Made by a program: the position numbers and the translations under genes. The notes under the pieces are model-generated. The model searched no databases and had not been told where the DNA came from. It was given only the letters and a program-made list of their open reading frames with translations. A stretch of DNA of 64,000 nt from Xestospongia muta (Eukaryota; Porifera; Demospongiae; Haplosclerida; Petrosiidae): the NCBI GenBank assembly GCA_963693285.1, contig OY848919.1, forward strand, positions 10,597,461 to 10,661,460, written 5' to 3'. Of this stretch, positions 23,603-33,505 are shown piece after piece; positions within the stretch are counted from its first letter, which is position 1; every line of letters begins with the position of its first letter.

Positions 23603-24288
23603 CATGTTTTTATAAATATCTATCTTTTTGTCATGTATTACGTTTGTGATTTTTGAACTCATTCACATATATATGCATGGTTTATGTTTGTATATTTAAT
23701 TTTATTGTTTATATGAGCTATAAATGTTTAAACACAATGCGTTTGCTGGTTCGTTCTTTTTTAATTTTTTTCTCATTTTGATAACATTGTCCTAGATAGT
23801 TTATTGTTTTAAATTGGTCTATGACTTGTTGAAAGTAAAACAAACCATGTCTATTACAGCAACATGACCAAGTTATAGATGATGTTGTTATGGAAACAGA
23901 TGACAGCCTAAGGAGAAAACTAACTATATAGCTCATTAAGACCATAGACCATGGGTACCTATCATTTTTGTCTAATTAATCATAATAAGTAGTGTATACT
24001 CCATAATATTTTGTAAATATCTGAATACTCCATAATGGCTTATAATATTTGTCAGACAGCAATAATGATTACATGTAATAGCATTGACAATTGATGTCTT
24101 TATAATAATAGAAAAGCAGGTGCCCAATCATTATTTTCATAAAAAGTTTATGTCTGTACAGAAAATGAAGTGTATTATTAGAAAATTAACTAATCATTAT
24201 TTTGTGAATTAACAGGTAATCATTTTTCAAATAATTCTTAGATAATACATATAGAAGTCATAATTTAATTATGGTCCTTAAGCAAACT
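23603..24288. other. 3' flank of the transporter gene
   Basis: Positions 23640-23760 share sequence with the 3' part of the broken copy at 27715-27860, which helped define that copy's deletion. No other gene or repeat was recognised. Confidence 0.5.
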
Positions 24289-26356
24289 TTTGTTTGATAT
24301 CAGTACTGCTAGTACGAATGTTTTGAATTTATGTTAATATTATATTGTGATCAGTAGTTTTGAAGCGCAATTTAAACAATGTAGTAGTTATAATTTAATG
24401 ACCATTCATGTATGGTAAAAATGAGTCAGATTTTTAAATGCAATAAAGTGTATGTAACATGTTGGTTAACTTATTATTAAAAACATTTAAGAACTATTAA
24501 TAATTTAATTCTCAGTTTATCAATAGTTATTAGACAAATGCTTATGAACACAACAATCAAACTATTTGCAACTTGAGTGCTTGGAGTAACAACAAAATGG
24601 TAGAAAATAAGAGGACATTTCTAAGCTAAAACAATATAAAGAGTTTTATAATATTGTAATTAATTAATTTTAAGTTAAGCCATCATTGACCTCAATAATG
24701 CAACAGATCACAAAAAGCATAGCCACAGCCCAACCATAAATCCTCTCATTTCATGTGGAGACTGTGGTAAATTCTAAAGATGTTGGAAATATCAAAGCAA
24801 ATGATATTAGAATGTAACAAAGACTATATAAAGATTATCAAATATGGCACTTTCAATTCTAAATAACTCTTAATTATAACAGCTGACCCAAAAGGTATCT
24901 ATGACAAAAAACACAAATGTACACCATTAATTATAGTCTTATCTCTACCTAATCTTACATTAGCAAGCAGATAAAATTAAGAAAAATTGAGACAGATTTC
25001 AATGTCAAAGAAAGTATAATCACTGTTTTTACTATGCATATGGCTGTTGATATAGGTAGTTACTACAAAGTATCAGAGTAAAGCTAAGTGAACATACATC
25101 AAAGCATTCCAAAGGATGATGAGCCATATTGATTGATAGCTTACGCTCTTCTTCTTTTAATATATTATATTCTATTTGTCTTCAATAATTATTAATGTAG
25201 AAAACAAATTCATTCAATGGATGTATATCTGTAGGAAGTGAGCAATGTTTTCATTATTGAAGGTGCTAGTTGTCTAGTTTCCTAATATAGTTGTTTATAC
25301 CATGTCCAAGAGATTTGATGGAGATTGAAAATAAACATCAATATTGTTTATGTTTCAAGAAGACTATCAGATCAACATCTGGCAAAGTAATAATAACAAT
25401 ATGCTTTCATTTCTAATGTACTATGGGATTCATTTCCTGATAAGATGTTATTAATATAAACAATACATATGATGTTTATATTCAGTTTGTATCAAACAAA
25501 TTTACCACATACATGCAACCTGTATAACAAATATATAGGTTAAATCAACCTATCTATTTTTTAATTAGTCTAACTATAAATACTTTCATGTCACGTGTAG
25601 GATGCTTAGCTATTGTAAAGTCTAATTAATTTGAAATATGTTGATATAACTTTTAAAATGAATTTTGTTAATTAACCTAAGGATTCCGAATCCAGTATGT
25701 TGAGGGGTATGGTTCACTGCCACCTAGCCATTATGCAATAAAGATGTTAGGTCATTGTAATGAGCATACTAGAATGTAAATACGTCTTTTTGCTTGTGAA
25801 ATTGGATGATGTGACACTTTTCAATTGAGGCATCATTGTGAATTACTGACCCCTTATTCCTATATTGTCTCAATGTGGTAGTTACAGTGTGTTTATTGGC
25901 AGGTAGATCAATACTTTAGTGTGTATAGTTAATGTTTAGAAGTTGTGGATCAGTTTCAGTTTAATATATATTTCAGTAATGGCTTCCTTTTGAATGAATA
26001 AACACTGTGTACAGAAAGTGCTGCTACAACAAATAGGATTATAATAGACATATCAATTGTTGATTGGACATTGGTAGTAAACATGAAGGGGCATTACTGT
26101 ATAATCATTAAACTCATTTTATAAAACACAATTACGAAAATAACTATCTATTAACAAAATATTGTTTGTATTGTGTTGCTTCAGTAATTTATTAATACTT
26201 ATACTGAAAAAAACAATTCACTCAATTGATAATTAATCTCTTGTGCATTATATATTTTTCATTAGCAAGCTACTCACTCATATTATTTGACAATCAGTAA
26301 TTTATTAATACTTATACTGAAAAAACAACAATCATTCAATTGATAATTATTCCCTT
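24289..26356. repeat. Segmental duplication, copy 2 (partner 1-2090)
   Basis: Direct, nearly identical copy of 1-2090. Here it runs directly into the 5' end of a transporter copy, so this is probably the original context. A tandem duplication of roughly 110 bp (cagtaatttattaatactta...ttgacaat) near its right end carries the sequence that precedes the start codon. Confidence 0.9.
24715..25160 (-). pseudogene. POT/SLC15-like transporter fragment (copy of 430-870)
   Basis: Same disordered antisense pieces as at 430-870, inside the duplicated 2.1 kb block. Not coding. Confidence 0.7.
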
Positions 26357-26406
26357 GTGTATAATATATCTTTCATGTGCAAGCTACTCACTCATATTAT
26401 TTGACA

Positions 26407-27768
26407 ATGTTAAGATTTTTACTCAAGTCTCGCTCAGTACTGCTAATTATTCTCTGTGATTTCTCTATGTATGCTCATTTAAGTTTTATTAGAAATTTAG
26501 GAGCAACTATCTATGCTGAAGTTAATAAGGATGCTCATCACATAATCTTTGATATTGGATATTGTCTTGTTTTCTTTTTATTTCCCTTTTTTGGTCTACT
26601 TGCTGATATGAAATTAGGTAGGTATACATCTATCATTACTGGTGTGTATCTGTCATTTTTATCATGGATAATTAGTGGATTGGGATTTATTATTAAGCCT
26701 TTTTTGTATTATAATGTTCTGTATTATATAATAAGTGTTATTTCATATTTGCTCCAAGTGATTGGATACTCATGTGTACGATCAAATATTGTCCAATTTA
26801 ACATTGATCAAGCAATTGGTGCTTCAGGTGATGAATTAAGTGCTATTATATATTGGCACTCACTGAGTTTGTCTGCAATTTTTTTTATTGTCAAGGTTGG
26901 AGAGTGCTTGATAAGTGAATTTGTCATAGTGTCTTATATATTATCAGGTGTGGCTGCTTCTACAGTCATTGTCACTTACTTTCTCTTTAAACACTGGCTG
27001 GATACTACATCTCACATTGTTAATCCTGTCAAATTAATTGTTAAAGTACTCAACTATGCCAGGAAAAACAAGTATCCCAGGAATCGTAGTGCCTTGACCT
27101 ATTGGGAGAAAAATTACCCTTCCAGGTTAGACTTAGGTATGGACAAATATGGTGGACCATTTTCAGAGGAACAGGTAGAAAATGTCAAGGTAGTCATACG
27201 ATTGACACCATTATTTATCTGCATTGTTGGTCTTGTTTGTGCTGAAAATATCAAATGGATTAGTTACTACAAATCAGATGAAGACTTGCCTTTTTTGGCT
27301 TGTTTTTTGAACAAAAATTCATTATTTACTTTAGTAGCTTTCCTTTTAATTCTCTTCTATCAGTTAATTATAAATCCTTGTTTTCACAATTATATTCCAA
27401 GTATGCTTAAAAGAATTGGAGTTGGACTGGTGTTTTCATTATTTACAACAACATATTCTGCCATATTACTTGGTTGCAAAGACTACTTTCTTTTTGACAC
27501 AAGTTTATATTATACTATTGTATCTTAAGTATTGTATGGAATAGCATTTTTTTTTATTTTCCCAACATCCTTAGTGTTCGCAGTTGCTCAATCTCCACTT
27601 GAAATGAGAGGTTTAATGGTTGGATTATGGTATGCAGCACGTGGTGTTGGTTACGTTATCATTATTAACAGCAAATATCTATTTTCATGTGAAGAAGAGA
27701 CGACATGCAAATTATATTATATTTGTGTTTTTGAGCTTGGTCATATATATGTTCTCTTTTGTTTTTAA
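26407..27768 (+). pseudogene. POT/SLC15-like transporter with nonsense codon and 3' deletion
   Basis: From ATG 26407 the frame is open for 373 codons and closely resembles the gene at 28881. TAA at 27526-27528 stands where paralogues have CAA (VSQVLYG). The same frame continues to 27768, with the IAQSP..MRGLMVGLWYAARG region retained. Near 27705 the sequence jumps to what is 3' flank in the 22091 gene, deleting the last helix and the AKRYKLRVREN tail. The single nonsense change and otherwise open frame suggest recent loss. Confidence 0.85.
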
Positions 27769-27944
27769 TTTATTATTTGTGGGTTCTTTTTTGTATATTT
27801 AATTGTATTGTTTATATGAACTGCAGATGTTTAAATATGATGTGTTGGCTGGTTCATATTGACTTTGTCTTTTTGTTGTTTTTTTCTTCTCATTTTAAAA
27901 ACTTTGTCAGTATGGTGTCACTGAGTTTGTCAGCTGAAGCACAC

Positions 27945-28335
27945 TGTATTTAATCAAGGCTTAATTGGACAATATTAGATCAAATGAAAACAGCCACACC
28001 CAATCAATTGTAGAATATAACTAATGAGTATCAGATATGGTAATTTAGCTATAACAGACAGCATAAAAACTATCCAAGACAGAAAACAGAAATATACACT
28101 AGTAATAGTCTTATATTTACCTAATCTTACATCAGCTAGTAGACCAAAGATGAAGTATAAGCAAAATGTTAAAAAAAATCAAAGAAAATATAATAATTGT
28201 TTTCACCATCTATATGGCTGTTGATATACATAGTTACTACAAAATAAAGTTGAGTGAACATACATCAAAGCATTTCAAAGAATAATTAAGCCAGACTGAT
28301 TGATTGATAGCTAAGACATTGGACTCTTCTTCTCT
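27945..28335 (-). pseudogene. POT/SLC15-like transporter fragment
   Basis: On the minus strand the eroded pieces run from the MYAH TM1 region (28255-28320) through GLLADVRLG..IITG (about 28080-28150) to the NIVQ region (27960). They are in the normal order but frameshifted. The plus-strand open frame here is not a gene. Confidence 0.7.
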
Positions 28336-28479
28336 TAACACTTATTTAATTAAATATTTAAATAGTAAACAAATTCTTTCAGTAGAAGGATATACGTAGG
28401 AACTAACCAATGTTTTCAATATTGGCTAAATTTATTTTTCTTAGTTTTATGTAATATCCAAGTGAATTGAAAATGAACA

Positions 28480-28720
28480 TCATAGTTATTATTTATTGCT
28501 ACCGTGAGTAGTATCAGATTGACTATCTGGCAGTATGTTTAGAATAATAACAGTACCATTTTCATTTCAAATGCACTATGGGATTTATTTTCTTATAATA
28601 TATGTTAGGAATAAAAACAGTTTGTATGATGTTTACTTTCAGTTTGCATCAAATAATTTACTATGTATATGAACCCTGTATAACCATATATTATATTAGT
28701 TAAATCAATGAATCAATTTT
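28480..28720. repeat. Dispersed inverted-repeat element, partial
   Basis: The right end (28625-28715: gtttactttcagtttgcatc, then gttaaatcaatg) is the same as at 1190-1272 and 25480-25555. Boundaries are not certain. Confidence 0.4.
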
Positions 28721-28880
28721 ACAATCAATCTAGTAATGAATACTGTCATGTCATCTGCAGGATGCTAAGCTAATTTATTAATACTTACACTGAAACCAAA
28801 ACCATCATTCAATCAATAATTATTCCCTTGAGTATAATATATCATTTATGAGTCAACCACTCACTCAAACTTTTTTGACA

Positions 28881-30389
28881 ATGTTAAGGTTTTTACTCAA
28901 GTCTCAATCAGCACTACTAATTATTCTCTGGGACGTCTTTATGTATGCTCATTTAAGTTTTATTAGAAGTTTTGCAGCAACTAACTATGCTGAAGTTAAT
29001 AATGATGCTCATCACATAATCTTTGATATTGGATATTGTGTTCTTTTCTCTTTATTTCCCTTTTTTGGTCTAATTGCTGATGTGAAATTAGGTAGGTATA
29101 CATCTATCATTACTGGTGTGTATCTGTCATTTTTATCATGGATACTTGGTGGATTGGACTTTATTATTAAGCCTTTTTTGTATTATAATGTTCTGTATTA
29201 TATAATAAGTAGTATTGGCTATTTGCTCCAAGTGATTGGATACTCGTGTGTACGATCAAATATTGTCCAATTTAACATTGATCAAGCAATTGGCGCTTCA
29301 GGTGATGAACTAAGTGCTATTATATACTGGCACTCACTGAGTTTGCCTGCAATTTTTTTCATTGTTATAATTGGGGAGTGCTTAATAAATCAGTTCATTA
29401 TAGTTTCCTATGTGTTATCAGGTGTGGCTGTGTCTGTTGTTATTATTACTAACTTTATGTTTAAACATTGGCTGGATACCACATCTCAAATTGTCAATCC
29501 TGTCAAATTGATTGTTAAAGTACTCAACTATGCCAGGAAAAATAAGTATCCCAGGAATCGTAGTGCTTTGACCTATTGGGAGGAGAATTACCCTTCCAGG
29601 TTAGACTTAGGTATGGACAAATATGGTGGACCATTTTCAGAGGAACAGGTAGAAAATGTCAAGGTAGTCATACGATTGACACCATTATTTATCTGTATTA
29701 TTGGTCTTGTTTGTGCTGAGGATGTTGAATGGATTAGTTACAATAAAGCAGATGAAGACCTGTCTTTTTTGACTTGTTTTATGTTCAAAAACTCAATTCA
29801 TACTTTAGTAACTTTACTTTTAATACTCTTCTATCAATTAATTATAAATCCTTGTTTTTACAAATACATTCCAAGTATGCTTAAAAGAATTGGAGTTGGA
29901 CTGGTTTTCTCATTATTTACAACAACATTTTCAGTCATAATGCTTGCTTGCAAAGACCATTTTAGTTTTGACACAACCTCTTACAATTTTACTGTATCTC
30001 AAGTATTGTATGGAATAGCATTTGCTTTAATTTTACCAACATCCTTAGAATTCACAATAGCTCAGTCTCCATATGAAACAAGAAGTTTGATGGTTGGATT
30101 ATGGTATGCGGCACGTGGTTTGGGTTATATTATCACTATCAATAGTAAATATTTATTTATGTGTGAAAAAGAGTTGACATGTCAAAGTGTTTCCTATTTC
30201 ATAGCGAAGAGTGTGTTCATTCTTATTATACTGATAGTGTATCTGATACTTGCTAAACGTTACAAGTTACGTGTGAGAGAAAATGAAATCAATGTACATT
30301 TAATAACTGAGGAACATTATGAGAGATATATGGACCAGGAAGAAGAGTACTGGAGAAGAATAGGACAATCACTTGAGTGTACTAACTGA
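28881..30389 (+). CDS. POT/SLC15-like MFS transporter (intact, intronless)
   Basis: I prefer ATG 28881 (502 residues; MLRFLLKSQ), which aligns with the starts of the 22091 and 26407 copies. An in-frame ATG at 28848 would add 11 residues with no counterpart in the 22091 gene. Motifs are GLIADVKLGRYTSIITG, SNIVQFNIDQAIGASGDELS, SRLDLGMDKYGGPFSEEQ, IAQSPYETRSLMVGLWYAARG and AKRYKLRVRENEIN. The MRG of paralogues is TRS here. The sequence before the start resembles that before 26407, so the two probably share promoter origin. It is convergent with the 30705-32330 gene. Substrate unknown. Confidence 0.86.
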   Translation: MLRFLLKSQSALLIILWDVFMYAHLSFIRSFAATNYAEVNNDAHHIIFDIGYCVLFSLFPFFGLIADVKLGRYTSIITGVYLSFLSWILGGLDFIIKPFLYYNVLYYIISSIGYLLQVIGYSCVRSNIVQFNIDQAIGASGDELSAIIYWHSLSLPAIFFIVIIGECLINQFIIVSYVLSGVAVSVVIITNFMFKHWLDTTSQIVNPVKLIVKVLNYARKNKYPRNRSALTYWEENYPSRLDLGMDKYGGPFSEEQVENVKVVIRLTPLFICIIGLVCAEDVEWISYNKADEDLSFLTCFMFKNSIHTLVTLLLILFYQLIINPCFYKYIPSMLKRIGVGLVFSLFTTTFSVIMLACKDHFSFDTTSYNFTVSQVLYGIAFALILPTSLEFTIAQSPYETRSLMVGLWYAARGLGYIITINSKYLFMCEKELTCQSVSYFIAKSVFILIILIVYLILAKRYKLRVRENEINVHLITEEHYERYMDQEEEYWRRIGQSLECTN

Positions 30390-30704
30390 TGACATAACTA
30401 TTTTTATATCTACATATTTATGTATTATTATATAACCATAACTCTACTGCTTGGTAGTCATTATTATGTCATCAATATTATATGTGTACATTGTTTTTAT
30501 TACAATAAAAAGACACAGGTTATCATAACTTATGCAATGTATTATATATCAAATAATAATACGCATGTAAATATATACTGTGTAATAAAAAAACTAATTT
30601 ATATCAGCTAATTGTTTATCTTAGTATCACAAAAATAGCAAGCTAATAATTGTTATTAACAAAGTAATGATGACTCAATAATTAACATAATGAATAATCA
30701 AAGT
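30390..30704. other. Spacer between convergent transporter genes
   Basis: AT-rich 3' flank shared by both genes. Part of it (30535-30700) was copied to about 37045-37300 together with a piece of the minus-strand gene. Confidence 0.5.
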
Positions 30705-32330
30705 TCAATCTGTGTACTCAAGAGATAGACCCATATCTCTTCTGTATTCTTTTTCCTCTTCCATATACCTCTCATGATAAACTGTGTTAGTTTCCTCAGC
30801 TACCAAAGGTTTGTAAACTTCATTCTTTCTTATTCTCAATTTATAACGTTTAGCCAACATGAGAAAGCATATCAGTATGACAAGTAATATTGCACTTATT
30901 AATGCATAGTAGTAAGGACTTTGACATATATCATTTCCTATACATTGAAAAGGATATTTTCCATTGACGTTAATGACATAGCCAATTCCAAATGAAGCAT
31001 ACCAGAGACCAAGTATGAACCCTCTCATTTTATTTGGAGACTGAGCTAAGAAGAATTCTAATGATGTTGGCAAAATGAAAGCAAATGCTATTCCAAACAA
31101 AATTTGAGGGACGATAATAGCTTTGTATAAAGTAAGCTGCAAGTGTAGATGATCTTGACAAGCAAAAAGAATAACATAATACAATGCAGATAAGAATGCA
31201 AAAACTAGTCCCAGACCAATTCTCTTAAGCATACTAGGAATGCATTTAAAGAAACACGGATATATCACGAATACATGTAGTAGAATAAGAATTGACGAAA
31301 AAAGATAGCTTAATAAACTGCTATAAAATATTGAAGAAATGATTTGGCGATTACCACGTTTAGAATAAAAAGTGTCCCATGATATTTCTTCTATACAACA
31401 TAAACCAATTACACAAATGAATAATGGTGTTAATTTCAGCACTGTTTTTACATCCTCTATCTCATCCTCAGAGAAAGGACCACCATATTTTTCCTTACCT
31501 AAATCTAATCGTGAAGGGTTGTCCTCTTCCCAGTTAGTCAAGGCACTACGATTCTGAGGGTACTTATTCTTCCTAGCATAGTCGAGTACTTTAACAATTA
31601 ATTTGACTGGATTGAAAATGTGAGGTATAGTATATAACCAATGATTGAATAGAAAGTTAGTAATAATGACTGTAGACACAGCCACACCAGATATTGCATA
31701 AGACACAATTATATACTCTTTAATCACAATCTGTCCTAGTTCAACAATTGCATAAACCATAGGAATACACACTGAGTGCCAATAAATAATGGCACTGAGT
31801 TCATCAGTGGAAGCCTCTACTGATTGGTCAATACTGAATTGGACAATATTGGACCGAACACTACAGTACCCAATTATTTGGAAAAGGTAACAAAAAAATA
31901 ATAAAAATAAATGAAGTGGGTTGAAAGAAATATATGCACTAACAATGATAACCAAACCTCCAAATATCCAGGCCACAAATAGCAAATAGGTTCCAGTAAT
32001 AATAGTCTTATATCGTCCCATCTTTATGTCAGCAAGTAGACCAAAGAGAGGGAAAGAAAGAAAAGATAAACAAAAAGTTATGCCAGAGAAAATATAATAT
32101 TTTCTGTTATACTCAAAAGAACTGTTAAAGTAGCTGGACGTTATAGCACTTCTAAGTAGTATCACATGAGCGTACGTCAAAATATCCCAAAGAATAATTA
32201 ACATTACTGACTTGGAAGTGATACATTGAACTTTTCTCGTGCAGCAACTAAACATATTTCTTTTCAAATATCTTCCCAATAACCTCTGACTGTCAGTATC
32301 TATATTTGTTTTCAATTGATAATTTAGCAT
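30705..32330 (-). CDS. POT/SLC15-like MFS transporter, divergent member
   Basis: The 541-residue frame has an N-terminal extension of about 25 residues compared with its neighbours; an internal ATG (MFSCCTRK) at residue 26 would give 516. Motifs are GLLADIKMGRYKTIITG, SNIVQFSIDQSVEASTDELS, the loop NPSRLDLGKEKYGGPFSEDEIEDVK, LAQSPNKMRGFILGLWYASFG and LAKRYKLRIRKNE. It is clearly more diverged than the other copies and has a longer C-tail. Like them it lacks introns and the ExxER motif of TM1. A solute transporter role is inferred from family. Confidence 0.85.
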   Translation of the reverse strand: MLNYQLKTNIDTDSQRLLGRYLKRNMFSCCTRKVQCITSKSVMLIILWDILTYAHVILLRSAITSSYFNSSFEYNRKYYIFSGITFCLSFLSFPLFGLLADIKMGRYKTIITGTYLLFVAWIFGGLVIIVSAYISFNPLHLFLLFFCYLFQIIGYCSVRSNIVQFSIDQSVEASTDELSAIIYWHSVCIPMVYAIVELGQIVIKEYIIVSYAISGVAVSTVIITNFLFNHWLYTIPHIFNPVKLIVKVLDYARKNKYPQNRSALTNWEEDNPSRLDLGKEKYGGPFSEDEIEDVKTVLKLTPLFICVIGLCCIEEISWDTFYSKRGNRQIISSIFYSSLLSYLFSSILILLHVFVIYPCFFKCIPSMLKRIGLGLVFAFLSALYYVILFACQDHLHLQLTLYKAIIVPQILFGIAFAFILPTSLEFFLAQSPNKMRGFILGLWYASFGIGYVINVNGKYPFQCIGNDICQSPYYYALISAILLVILICFLMLAKRYKLRIRKNEVYKPLVAEETNTVYHERYMEEEKEYRRDMGLSLEYTD

Positions 32331-33161
32331 TACTTTCAGTATTATCAGTATTTTATTATACAGTACATTTCATTACATACCAACATATACAGTTTGGTCA
32401 ACAGTACAAACATTTTATATACACTCAATGATATTAATGTATATGTTTATGAAACACATGTTTTTCTTTCAATTTCCTGCCTGTAAATATATATATTTGT
32501 GTGTGTGTGTGTACATATATATTATATATACATATATGCACACACACGCTCACATCCACACACACATATATATACTTACAGCCAGCAAACAAAAACAATC
32601 CCTGTATTTACTTCATAATTGACTATAGGTTTTGATATATATGATGAACGTGTTTGTAAACATAGGTTACTGTGGTGACATGAACTGGTGCAGTATATAA
32701 ACATTAGCAATAGTATTCTCTTATAATGTAATTTTACAGTATATGATAAAAGCAATCACTTCTTGATATAATCTTTAGTCCTTTACCGTAAGTATAATAC
32801 TGAAATAGGATATTAAATTAATTTCACATATTGTTTTAGGTTATGTTTAGAATGTGATTGTGTGGCTAATAAAACATACAACAATACACATTTAATTTTA
32901 ATTATAATTATCTATTGCCTTTTAAAATGTAATTGATGATTGACTGCTAGTTTTGTCCAATATGTTTACAAATTTTAACTGTGATTTCATTAGTTTCTCA
33001 CTTTACATTGTAACAGTCTTTTATGGTTAACTTGTCAGTCATTTTTAGGAGTCACTGTATAATTTTATGCATATCTATAGAGTTACTACATAATGCTAGC
33101 CACAATGAGTTTACCACTCACTATATAGTAACTGTTTTTTAATGCTAATCAGAACAGGGTT
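32331..33161. other. Intergenic, includes a TA/CA simple-repeat patch
   Basis: 5' flank of the transporter gene at 30705-32330. Positions 32485-32575 are alternating TA, TG and CA runs. Nothing else was recognised. Confidence 0.5.
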
Positions 33162-33505
33162 TAGTTAGAGAGCTAAATGGGATAAAATTTGGAATTTGCA
33201 AAATGGGTAAGTACTAATTTTTAATGTACATTGCAGCTTTAAATATAAATCACTTGAACATCATAACAACCCTGTAAATAGATAGTATATACTAACCTGC
33301 TAACATGAAATTTCAATGCATTATAACCAATCAAAACTGTTAGTAAGATTTTTTTAAATTAAATTATTTTCTTTTTTACTATTAAAGATATCTATAATAT
33401 CTACATATAATGTATATAAAACTGGAGTTGAACAATGTTTACAAGTTCAAGTTTCACATTTCACGTCACTGGTAATAGTAATAAGTATTGTCATAGAAGC
33501 AATCA

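Noticed and set aside
26377..26406. Upstream extension of the 26407 transporter (MQATHSYYLT)
   Set aside because: It would start at GTG in the tandemly duplicated leader; paralogues align at the ATG at 26407.
32428..32622. 64-codon frame rich in Tyr, Ile and His
   Set aside because: It is low-complexity TA/CA repeat translation with no protein character.
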